Below, piece after piece: positions 1 to 11,400 of a DNA stretch of 64,000 nucleotides. This DNA comes from Jacaranda mimosifolia (Eukaryota > Streptophyta > Magnoliopsida > Lamiales > Bignoniaceae). The position numbers and the translations under genes were made by a program. The stretch lies in contig CM032128.1 in the NCBI GenBank assembly GCA_018894105.1, positions 25,091,001-25,155,000 of the forward strand, in the 5' to 3' direction. The notes under the pieces are model-generated. The model did no database searches. It saw only the letters and a list, made by a program, of their open reading frames with translations, and was not told the DNA's origin. How positions within the stretch are numbered: position 1 is the stretch's first letter; each line of letters begins with the position of its first letter.

Positions 1-131
1 ACCCATAACCCGCCCCGGACCCGGCCGGGTCCATAAAATTAGGACCCATAACCCGCCCCATACCCCGTTTATTTGACTCCTAACCCGCCCCAGGACCCGG
101 TCTACCCGGACCCATTTCCATACCTAGCCTA
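1..131. repeat. CCCG-rich low-complexity repeat
   Basis: Short words such as ACCCGCCCC, GGACCCGG and ACCCATAACCCG recur through the first 130 bases and stop abruptly at about 131. Similar GGGT/ACCC words occur subterminally in many plant hAT-type transposons, and again at 4.6-5.3 kb here. This may therefore be the end of an element cut by the window edge. No gene is visible. Confidence 0.5.
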
Positions 132-189
132 ATCCCTATCAAGGAAAGACTGATTATAGAGGTCATGCTCATATTCCAGTAAAAGAATT

Positions 190-1290
190 TGAGTATAATA
201 CGAGGGCAATAATGGTGTTATGTTGAAGTACACTTCAATTAAATTGAAATTGAGCAGTGAATTTGAGTACAATATGATGGAAATGAAGTACAAACGTAGA
301 ACAAACAAAGTATAAATGGTGTTATGTTAAAGTACACTTCAATTAAATTGAAATTTGGCAGTGAATTTGAGTACAATATGATGGAAATAAAGTACAAACG
401 TATAACAAACAAAGTATAAATGGTGTTATGTTAAAGTACACTTCAATTAAATTGAAATTGGGCAGTGAATTTGAGCACAATATGATGAAATAAGGTACAA
501 ATGTAGAACAAATAAAGTATAAATGGTTTTATGTTAAAGTACATTTCAATTAAATTGAAATTGGGCAGTAAATTTGAGTACAATATGATGGAAATGAAAT
601 ATAAACATAGAACAAACAAAGTATAAATTGTGTTATGTTAAAGTACAGTTCAATTAAATTGAAATTGGGCAGTGAATTTGAGTACAATATGAGAAAAATG
701 AAGTACAAACATCATTTCAATTAAATTGAAATTGGGCAGTGAATTTGAGTACAATATGAGAGAAAAGAAGCACAAACTTAGAACAAACAAAGTATAAATG
801 GTGTTATGTTGAAGTACACTTCAATTAAATTGAAACTGGGCAGTGAATTTGAGTACAATATGAGGAAAATGAAGTACAAACTTAGAACAAACAAAGTATA
901 AATTGTGTTATGTTGAAGTACACTTCAATTAAACTGAAACTGGGCAGTGAATTTGAGTACAATATGATGGAAATGAAGTACAAACGTAGAACAAACAAAG
1001 TATAAATTGTGTTATGTTGAAGTACACTTCAATTAATTTGAAACTGGACAGTGAATTTGAGTACAATATGGTGAAATGAAGTACAAACGTAGAATAAACA
1101 AAGTATAAATTGTGTTATGTTGAAGTACACTTCAATTAAATTGAAACTGGACAGTGAATTTGAGTACAATATGATGGAAATGAAGTACAAACGTAGAACA
1201 AACAAAGTATAAATTGTGTTATGTTGAAGTACACTTCAATTAAATTGAAACTGGGCAGTGAATTTGAGTACAATATGATGGAAATGAAGT
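190..1290. repeat. Tandem array of a ~104-bp unit, about 10 copies
   Basis: The anchor CTTCAATTAAATTGAAA recurs near 233, 337, 441, 543, 648, 714, 819, 923, 1027, 1130 and 1234. The spacing is 102-105 bp, except for one 66-bp unit at about 648-714 that lacks some 38 bp. Each unit has the near-perfect palindrome TTCAATTAAATTGAA, a GAATTTGAGTACAATATGA block and an AACAAACAAAGTATAAAT block. Copies differ by a few substitutions and single-base indels. No coding potential. Confidence 0.9.
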
Positions 1291-1629
1291 ACACTTATTG
1301 CAATTGAATAATTAGTCTCTAATAATTATAGTGATGGTCAAGTACAATATTTTGAGATTATCGGATCAGGGAAAGTACTTATTTGTACGAGTGATAGGGT
1401 GGATATTATCGTCAAATGCTCATTTGTTTACATCTTTGAAAGCATAAGTATTCTTTACATTATTGCGATTAATAACATTTATTCGTTGAACACTAGTGGT
1501 TAACACTTTAAAACTTTAATATTATTTTATTCATATGATAAATATTACACACATTTTTAAAGTTTGGTTATTAATTACCAAGACTTAAAAAGCAAATCAT
1601 GGAACAAATTTCAATTCAACAATATTAGT

Positions 1630-2225
1630 AAAAATATTAAGGAATGAAGTACATAATGGCCGAAATGAAGTACAAATATCATGAAATCAAGTATAATTCT
1701 CCCAAATTGGGGTACAAAATAATTGATATATCGAAAAACATGCAAAAATGCTAATTTCACGCTAAATCAAATACATAATTGCCTAAATGAAGTACAAATG
1801 TCATGAAATCAAGTATAATTCTCCCAGATTGGGGTACAAAATAATTGATATCTTGGACATCATGCAAAAATGCTAATTTCACGCTAAATAGAATACAAAA
1901 TTGCCTAAATGAAGTACAATTATCAAGAAATCAAGTATAATTCTCCCATATTGGGGTACAAAATAACTGATATCTCATATAACATGCAAAAATACTAATT
2001 TCACGCTAAATCAAATACATAATTGCCAAAATGAAGTACAAATGTCATGAAATCAAGTATAATTCTCCCATATTATGGTACAAAATAACTGATATCTCGG
2101 ATAACATGTAAAAATGCTAATTTCACGCTAAATCAAATATATAATTGCCGAAATGAAGTACAAATGTCATGAAATCAAGTATAATTCTCCCAGATTGGGG
2201 TACAAAATAGCTGATATCTCGGACA
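1630..2225. repeat. Tandem array of a ~122-bp unit, about 5 copies
   Basis: The phrase AATCAAGTATAATTCTCCCA recurs at about 1685, 1807, 1929, 2050 and 2173 (spacing 121-123 bp). Each unit also contains TGCAAAAATGCTAATTTCAC and AAATGAAGTACAAAT. The consensus differs from the 104-bp array but shares the GAAGTACAA word. The last unit runs into the possible MULE fragment. Confidence 0.88.
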
Positions 2226-2420
2226 ACATAATTCTTGTATTTAAATGACCGCAGAGTAGACACCATATAATTCTGAACTCTTGAGCATCCTTGAATGTCT
2301 GACCCTCTCCATATATCCAATTCCTCCATGCATCAATTGAGTTGCTAATTAAAGCCAATTCATTATGCGATGCATTGGTTGAACCAATTTCCTCCTCGAC
2401 TGCATCCCTTGAGGTTGACA
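2225..2420 (-). pseudogene. Possible decayed MULE-type transposase N-terminal fragment
   Basis: Reading leftward from about 2400, the minus strand is open and gives a non-repetitive stretch containing GEGQTFKDAQEF. The spacing resembles the start of plant Mutator-like transposases, where a G-Q-x-F motif precedes an E-F-R and a basic region. The basic part (LRSFKYKN) is in a different frame at about 2240-2280, which implies a frameshift. Flanking reading on both sides is tandem repeat. Either a pseudogene remnant or chance similarity is possible; no domain search was run. Confidence 0.3.
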
Positions 2421-2439
2421 AATGAAGTACAATTTGAGG

Positions 2440-3690
2440 TAAAATAAAGTACAATATGTAGAATAATTCAGTATGGTCGTGTAATTTCAAATAAACGAAG
2501 TACAATTTCAGAACAATAGAAGTATAAAATTCTATTAATTGCAGTACAATTTTAGATAATCAATAAGTAAAGCACTTGAAGTATAGAACTTTAGGTAAAA
2601 TGAAGTATAAAATTAATAGAACTTTATAAAACTTAAATAATAGAGTACAATTTTACGTAAAAAGTTAAGTATAATTTTATATAAAAAGAAGAACAATTTT
2701 AGAACACTTGAAGTATAAAACCTTAGCAATTGCAGTACAATTTTTGGATAGTCCATTAGTAGAACACTTGAAACTTAAATAATAGATTCAGATAACTGAA
2801 GTACAAGTTTAGATAAAATGAAGTACAATTTTGGAACACTTGAAGTATAGAACTTCAATGAATAGAGTACATGTTTAGGTAAAATGAAGTATAAAATAAA
2901 GTATAATTTCATAAAATAGAAGTACAATTTTAAATAAAGTGAAGTACAATTTCAGAACACCTGAAGTATAAAACCTTAGCAATTACAGTACAATTTTTGA
3001 TAATCCATTAGTAGAACACTTGAAGTATAAAACTTAAATAATAGATTCACATAACTGAGGTACAAGTTTAAATAAAATGAAGTACAATTTCAAAACATTT
3101 GAAGTATAGAACTTCAATGAATAGAGTACATGTTTAGGTAAAATGAAGTATAAAATAAAGTATAATTTCAGAAAATAGAAATACAATTTTAGATAAAGTG
3201 AAGTACAATTCCAGAACACTTGAAGTATAAAACTCTAGCAACTGCATTATAGTTTTGGATAATCAATAAATAGAACAGTTGAAGTATAGAACTTCAATGA
3301 ATGGAATACATATTTTGGTAAAATGAAGTATAATTTCAGAAAACCAAAAGTATAATTTTAGATAGAAGACGTATAGTTTGAGAACACTTCAAGTATAAAT
3401 CGCTAGAAGTTGTAGTACAATTTTGGATAATCCATTAGTAGAACACTTGAAGTAAGAACTTACATAATAGAGTACAATTTTTGTGAGATGAAATACAATT
3501 TTAATTGCAATGAAGTACAATGTAGAATGCTCCAAGCAGAGAAAGATTTTCAAATAACCAGAGTACAATTTCAGAATACTTCAAGTACAAAATTTTACAA
3601 ACTGCAGTACAATTTAGATTCTATTGAAGTATTACCTTAAAACATCACTGCTTTTCTTTGTAGTACAATTTCAGAACACTTCTTTACATT
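2440..3690. repeat. Degenerate tandem repeats (~255-bp higher-order unit)
   Basis: The motif AGAACACNTGAAGTATAAAAC recurs near 2701, 2954 and 3213, with a shorter partial copy near 3381. This gives a higher-order period of about 253-259 bp. Within each unit the short words GAAGTACAATTT and AAAATGAAGTATAA are reiterated, and TAGAACTTCAATGAATAGAGTACATGTTTAGG is shared by the first two units. The array decays gradually toward 3690. Confidence 0.8.
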
Positions 3691-4620
3691 GCTGCTATTC
3701 TTTGTAATGGCAACTCTCTAACACTTGATTGAACACTACTAGTTGACATCGTCAAAAAAATACAAGAAACTTAGAAGCAACTGAGAAGAAACCGAGAAGA
3801 AGAAGAAAGCCAAAAAATGATGAAAATAAAAGGAGAAGAAGACAATGCAAATGTCGGGTTGGTGGTTGTTGGCTCCGACGATTATTCTCGTTCTCGTCGT
3901 GGAGCTTGTTGCGTTTTTTCTTTTCTTTCTATTTCTAGTAATGAAAGTACATATGCTAGGGTTTACTGTTTGCTTGTGCGGATGATGAAGAAGTGAAAAA
4001 AAAATGAGTGAAAAATATTATAATTAAGGGCATTATTGTCAAATCAAGTGAGTATGGAGTGATCTTTAAAGTTTTAACAAAACTAGGGAGCTTATTATAA
4101 AGAAAATCAAGTGGGGACTGATCACAAATTTGGAAAGCGCTTTTGATACTTTTAAATAAGTGGCCCTATTATTATACTCTATCAAATTTCTAAATATTCA
4201 CAAATATTTATGGATTAATGATTATATTTTTATAAGGAGAAACCCCGATTTTGCACAAAATATTTTTAGTAAATATGTAGTTTGATATAATATAATGACT
4301 GATCATGTGAAAAATAAAGTATAACCAACTCATAATTGATGCAGATTTCATTAATTAGTATTTCTATATAAACTAATAAAATAACATTTGTAAATCTACA
4401 TTTTTTTTAATTTACACGCACACACATCAGGAGTTCATTCGGACTCGAACTTCTAAAAATTTATGTATGTTACTAGGCCGTCATTGAGAATCTGCGAATT
4501 ACCATTGGGAAATCAAATATTTTTTTTGGAGACTAGATCATTTTTTTGGCAAAAAAATAATTAAATAAAGAATGAAAAAAAAAGAAAGGGAAGTGCAAGC
4601 CCAAGCCCAAGCCAATAAGA
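3691..4620. other. Intergenic DNA, no gene seen
   Basis: The segment at 3760-3990 is purine-rich (AGAAGAAGAAG) and then has a short GC-richer patch at about 3840-3910. It might be an old exon or leader, but no convincing reading frame continues. The remainder is AT-rich and includes one SINE-like copy at about 4401-4492. Confidence 0.5.
4401..4492 (-). mobile_element. SINE-like repeat, copy 1
   Basis: On the minus strand it reads: a tRNA A-box-like GGCCTAGTAACA, a B-box-like AGTTCGAGTCC about 35 nt later, then CTGATGTGTGTGCGTGTAAATT and an A-rich tail. This arrangement (box A, box B, GTGTG..TAAAT, poly-A) matches five other places in the window. It is degenerate and the target duplication is not clear. 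Confidence 0.5.
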
Positions 4621-4623
4621 CCT

Positions 4624-5310
4624 AACAAATGGGGTACTTATGGGTAACCCAAGAGTGGATAAAAATGAGTTGGATAAATTTATTTATGGGTAAAATTATC
4701 AATTTTTTATTGGGTATAAGATAGTTGACCCATTACTCGTGACTATGGATAACCCATGGGTACCCATAATTATTTTTTATTTTTTTTATATTTAAAGAAA
4801 AATTAATATATATTTTTTCAATTTACACAATATTATTTAAATATTACCTAAACAAAATTAATAAAAGAGACTATAAATTTCAAATATTATATTGAACAAA
4901 TATTTTAAAGCATGTCAAATATTTTAGTTTGAAAATTACAACTTAAATATTTAAACATATATTAAAGTTAAGTTATATTATATTTCGAAGTTTAAATTTA
5001 AATTTCATTATATTTTAAAAAAAAATTGAACTAAAAGTTTAAACACCACTTAAATATTGTTGATATCATTAACAAAAAAAAGTGTTACACCTTCCAAAAT
5101 AGTTCCAAAAATTAGAGAAAAATTAAAGTAAAATATAAATAATTATTCAAGGGTTACTCGTGGGTACCCGCGAGTTGAACCAAAAAACGACGGGTAAAAT
5201 TACCCACATTTTATTGGGTAGCAAAAATGAGGCCTATTACCCGTATTTTTTTGAGTATATGTGGGTTTGAGTAATTTTTTGTTGGGTCTAATTAGCCCAC
5301 CAACAAACGG
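4624..5310. mobile_element. hAT-like MITE candidate with GGGTA/TACCC subterminal repeats
   Basis: The outer ~150 bp on each side are rich in GGGTA and TACCC words. They pair as an imperfect inverted repeat: ACTCGTGACTATGGATAACCC..GGTACCC on the left, and GGTACCCGCGAGTTGAACC with TTACTCGTGGG on the right. The centre (about 4780-5130) is AT-rich and non-coding. AACAAATGG at 4624 and AACAAACGG at 5302 could be a diverged 8-9 bp target duplication, as hAT elements make. No transposase is present. Boundaries are tentative. Confidence 0.5.
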
Positions 5311-5440
5311 ATCCATATCTGGAGCACCCGTGCCCCGAAGCTCCGACCGCACTCCGATATTGATTTTGGAGCCGAAATTCTTTTTACTTTTTTCCCAAGA
5401 CAAAAGACTCGAACACCTGAAAGCACGAGAAAAGAAACTC

Positions 5441-8400
5441 ATGGCGGAGTCATCCACCTACTCCTCCGCCGGCTCCTGGTCGTTGGCGCTCTCAGGAAAG
5501 TCCGATGAAGAGAAAGAGGAACTTCTGGACAGAATGCTGACGCGCTTGGCTCTGTGCGACGACTCAAAACTCCAAGACTTGCTCGCCAAGATTCTTCCTC
5601 TCTCCATTGCTGCCCTCTCGTCTGCCTCCACCTCCCTCCGCAATAAAGTAATCATTACAGAATCCTGGGCTACACCTGTCATTTACTTATTTTTATTGGA
5701 CTTCTTGTAGTTATGCCAACGTTTTTCTTGGCACTATCAAGAAATACAATTTGGACTATATCAGGACCTCTGAATCAAAGTCGGGATAGGCTTTGTTTTG
5801 AGTTTGAATTGCTTTATACAAACTCTTAACTCGAAGTTCCTAATTATGTGCTGGCAGTCCCTTGGATGAATAAAATAACTAAATTATGAAATTCTTTTGT
5901 GCATCTCCCCTGATGGTCTTCTGCAATTGAAAGTTTAGTTTAAGTAGGGTTGCAATGATTATATTAATTCTGAGGGAGCTATAAATTTCGGATGAAAGCT
6001 TTAGTAAAGAGATGTTTTGGACGTTTTCTGCTGTGTTGTGTAGCATTACTCTGGCAGGATGAACATTGTTATTTATCATCGTGGAAGAGAAATTATGAAT
6101 TTTCCCTGATTGATTTGTTGAAGAATTTATATGAACCAGACCCAACCAAGTTCCCTGTTCTTGTGATTTAGTAAGTTTTGTACCTTGATGGTGACTGAAG
6201 GTGTATTCTACTATATGATTGCTTGCATTAAAAATTGGAAAGGCAGTGGTGGCACATAGTTCAATTCATCCTGTTGTGGCTTTCCTTGGATTTCCTATCA
6301 TTCTCTATTAGTCATGCATAACAGCTTGAATTTTAGCTAAAGAGGAAAGTTGAGAGAAAGGTGGGGAATTCTATTATTTTGTATTTATATAAATTATTTT
6401 TCTGTCTGGGATAAGTTACCCCCTTGAAGCATTACCACAATCATTTAATTGGGTGCCTTTTCATTTTTAATTGGCGTTTTGCACTTACTGAAATAAGTTG
6501 GGATCATTATTACTCACATGTTGGTTAGATGCTGTTTCCCAAGTTCTGGATTTCCGATTTCATACTTATGTTTCTGGAGAACTGTCTGCTTCTGCAGATG
6601 TTAGATGTAACCTTTTCTGCATATGTTAGGTTATCGAAATCCTGAGTCATGTGAACAAGAGAGTGAAGCACCAGCTAGAGATTGGTCTGCCACTATCTGA
6701 TCTGTGGATGTTGTATGTGGAATCTAGTTCTGCTCCTATGGTTAGAAACTTTTGCATTGTGTACATTGAGATGGCAATTGATCGTGTGCAAGAGGAGGTA
6801 GGTGTTTGTTGTTTAGTGGTTGACCTTTTCATGTAAAGACATTGATTTTCACTTGGCCTTGACCCTGCAGGAAAAACAATTGATAGCTCCTATGTTTCTA
6901 GCCAAGATTTCAAAGCTGCCTCCCCAACATCAGGATATATTACTTAGAATTGCGGCAAAGGTATTTTTCAGCTTTTTATATTTTTGTATCTTTGAGATAT
7001 TCTTTCTGTGTACCATTCACTAAGTAGGATTAGGAAATATGGAGATTTTCTGGGTTCAAGCTTGAACTTGAATTTATCTGTTTTCAAGGAAGTGCTTGTA
7101 ATCTAGACATGGTAGAATGACCGGAAACTCATCTGGAGCTTGACTGCACAAAAATTTTGTTGCTCTTGGAGGTTGAAGAATTTTCATTTTCATTGATTTT
7201 TTGAAACCTGAATTTCATTAAACATGTTAAGCAATTGATTCTTCTTCTTCTTCTTCTTTTTTTTCCTAGATTATTTTGACGTAGACTTTTGCTTTTCTTT
7301 TATTCTCTTTTCTTTTGGTGTTCTGCATCTATACCTCCCTACTTTTAACAGAATACTGGTGTGGGGGTGGGGGGTGGGGGTGGGTAGAAAGAGAGAAAGG
7401 AGAAGCCACGAGGTGTCAGACATAGACTTTGTTAGGTGAGACATGACTGCTACGTTGTAGTAATTTTTGTTTCCTGCTTAGCTTGGCATCGGTTTTGGGG
7501 TTTAATTGTGATACTTTTATAACAAGTGGGTCCATGTTTATCCTTTTATTAAAAACTATTCTGGTGGTATGACAAAGATTTTTTAAAGAAGTTTTATAAA
7601 CATAAATATGTTTTTAATTTTCCAATGCCTGGGCTTTTTGTGTCTAAAAACAGCCATGTTCTAAAAGCTTCTCAATAAGACCTTTGAAAAACTATGTCAT
7701 GCCTGTTGACAGTCACCAACATTGTTTCCTTTTGCATCTCTTGAGATATTGCATGGACTGAACTCGACAATTTTCTTGGATTTAGGTAATTGGCGAGTGC
7801 CATACATCTCAAGCCAGTGATGAAGTTCTGGAAAAATATAGGATACTAGTTGGTTCTAAGGACTGTGAGATATTTCTTGAATTTTGTCTTCATACAATTT
7901 TGTATCAGCTATCCTCTCAGAGGTTAGATTATGGTCAGTTTTCATAATTTAATTGATCTATAAATTCAACCTTGAAAATAAAGAAAAAAGGCTGCCTTTG
8001 CAGTGGAGGACGCCCTGCTGGGCTTTCGACTATTCAGTGCGAACGTGTTACTGGAAAACATCCACTGAAAAGTGATATGATAAGCAATATAAAGGTAAGA
8101 TATGTAGAAGCACCAGGTATTAACTAATGTTCCATAGATTAATTCAAACTATTGTCTAACATTTACTTTGACCATGCTCACAATGTCTGCATGTGATTAT
8201 ATTTTGTTTGATGGGAAATATCTGTTGTTTATTTCTATTATGTAGTTAGGGATGCTGAACATCATTGAAGCTTTGGAGCTTCCTTCTGAACTTGTTTATC
8301 CTATCTATATTGCTGCTTGTGCAGACAGGTACAAATGAGTTTACTCTATGTTTAATACTTTAATTTTGCGTGCAAATTAGTTTTTGAATATCTGACAAGT

Positions 8401-11400
8401 ATCATTAAATGTACTAGTCACGAACCTGTGCTCAAAATGGGGGAGGAGCTCTTGAAGAAGAAAGCTTCTGTTGTGAATTTAGAAGACCCGAACTTGATCA
8501 ACAGACTGTTCCTATTATTTAATGGTAAGGAAGTATTTTTCCACTCTTATAGAACCTATGTTAAACGTGATTCTATTTGTTGATTAAATGGTTAGTGAAC
8601 ATTAAATTTTCTGAATTGGATGCAAATAGTTTGGAGGGACCCGTTGGTTTACTTCTGGAATTGGAATAGCATAATTTGATCGAATCAATTAATTTTGAAG
8701 TGGCATTTGATTCCATCTTTCAATTTACAAATGTCAAACTGTTCATATAAACCTGGGACATTGTTTCATGCCATGTAGGAACTGCTGGCTCAGAAAATGT
8801 TGCTCCTGAATCCAAAGTCAATCCCGGAAATCTAGCTCTGAGAGTGAGGCTGGTGTCCATTTTCTGCCGGTCAATTACTGCAGCGAACAGCTTCCCCTCA
8901 ACTTTGCAGTGCATCTTTGGATGCATATTTGGTAAGCTGAAAACTCTATATGTGTCTCATTTTCCTTTGAATCTCATGGGCTTGTTCCGCACTAGAGCTT
9001 AACGACAATTTTTCAGTACCAAGACTGCTCTGGTTTCCTTTTTCTCCTCCTTCATGGAGGAATATTCCATGCCTTGGATGTTTAAAATGCGTGACAGAAC
9101 TGGAATATTTATATTAGCTGCTGCTAATCTCATAGTCTATACATGCCAGAAGTTTGTGGATGTTATTGAATCCAAAATTACTTGGCTTGCTGAACTTTCT
9201 GAAAATTATAATTTAATAAAATGGCTGGGCACATTCACTTTTCTTGTGTATTGACATGGAATTTTGAGTTCTGAGATAGATGAAAAAGGGGGTTTTCTTA
9301 CTTCTATGTGCCAGTGTAAGTGTTGAATGGAAGATCTCTGAATTTCTTAATGCTTCCTATTGGGATTAAAGAACAGAGCAAATCCTAGGGTCTCCTAGCG
9401 ATTTAAGCTGATTGAAGAAAATAATATGATTTTCTTGAGGACAAGGGTAGAGCATACCAATGTAATTGTATGTAAAGCATCTCCTCTTATTGTTACCATT
9501 GAATCTAGTACATGCAAATATGAGGTCTTAATAACATTTCACTAGAGACATATAGACTTCATTCTCTGAAAGAGTTAATATCAATTTTCAGCCCGATTGG
9601 ATGGACCTATAAATTAGATAAACAGCCTTTGCTTGGTCCCTGGAACTAGGAGTGTGAAGTTACCTCATAAGTAAGCATGTTTCTTGGTCATCATTGGCGA
9701 TAGTAAAGTTTTATTGTTGTGTAAATGCTATGTCCTAAATTTAGTGGAAGGATATTATTTCCCTAGCCTCAGGAATGTCTTCATTCTAGTAACTTTTCTG
9801 TTAAAAACAGAAGTAGCATACAGTTTTTATGGCCCGAACAAAATTGTGAAAAGTGTTCTAAACATGATTACAAAAGCAATACACTCATAAACTCTTATAT
9901 TGAGGTCATCCTGTGGCCTTTTTTGGTTCTTAAACTGTATTCCATTGCCATTTGGATGCTCACATGATTGCTTTATTCAGGAACTGATGCCACCTCCAGG
10001 CTGAAGCAGTTGGGTATGGAGTTTGCGGTTTGGGTCTTCAAACATGTAAGTAGATTGTAGTTCGTCTCAGCAATTGTAATTCATCTCATATACACATTCA
10101 CCCATTAAGAATTTCCAGTGGCACCGTAGATGCATCAAGAGGAAATTTGTTTGTAGGTAAAGAAAATGGATTAGTGACACTATAGCACAGGAATCATAGT
10201 GGTAGCTCGTGTCTTGTGAATTCATGATAGAAAACCTTGTTTTGCCATTTCTTTTCTATTGATTCTAACAGAATTTCGCATGCATGTCGCAATGCTGTCA
10301 TCTGTTTCTTCATTCTTGTTTATCTTCAATTCTCTCTTATTCTGAAAATTTCTATTTTCTTCACAATGTTAATAGTTTTTCTTTGACACTTCTTATGGGA
10401 ACTTGCTGCAGTAATAACTGCCTAGCATGTTTTAGCAGCATCATACTGGCAGTGGTATATTATTATCATCTAAAATGAAGTATTTAAGTGGAAGATATTG
10501 TTGAAATTGATTGATTGATTTGGGCACAAGTAAAGAGTGTACAAATGTCAAACAAAGAATTTACTCCCTAGTTTTCTCGAATCCAAAACCTTCTTTTCGT
10601 TAAATTGAAGTACTTTTCTTTGATTTAACGTCTGATTCATGATTATATGTACTGTTTTACTCATTGTTTTTCCAGTTACATGCACTTTTCACCTTTAATT
10701 TTTGTGGCATGTATTCACTTTGAGTTGTTACAATTGATGGACCAGTTGTTGGATTTTGCTTTCCCATAGTTAACAATACTTGCTGGGTTTTCTACACAGC
10801 TTGCTTCTTTATTTTATACGTGTTTATAATATTGCTTGTGAAATACAGTGGATGCATGGTTTAGTATTATTTTCCACCATGTTTGATTTATTTTCTTTGC
10901 AGGCTAGAATGGATCAATTGAAGCTTATGGGCCCAGTTATACTAACAGGAATTTTGAAAACGCTAGATAATTACTCATCACTGGATTCAGGTCAGTTCAT
11001 CTATGCTCATTGCACACTTATAGTGTCATGCAGTAGTCAGAGGGCTTAGAATTATGTGCTGATCATCATTGTTAGATCCATCCTGATTATAACTCATCAC
11101 ATGCATCCAGATGCAATTGCTAGGGAGATTAGAAGTTTTTGTTTTCAAGCAATTGGATTGCTTGCACAGCGCATGCCTCAACTCTTTAGGTATTTTTTTC
11201 TTCCGGGATCTTTCATACTATGCTGCCTAGATATTCTTGTTTATTAATTTAATTACATTCGGCTCTCATCCATAGGGATAAAATCGATGTGGCTGTTCGA
11301 CTCTTTGATGCTCTGAAGCTTGAGGGGCAGTATCTACGCATGAATGTCCAAGAAGCAACAAATTCTCTTGCAGTTGCATATAAGGTATATCCACTTGTTT

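Noticed and set aside
190..3690. CRISPR-like direct repeats
   Set aside because: Units are contiguous tandem copies without unique spacers, in a plant genome.
5261..5440. In-frame extension upstream of the ECM29 ATG
   Set aside because: The extension would start at GTG, not ATG, and lies partly in the MITE. The family N-terminus begins at the ATG at 5441.
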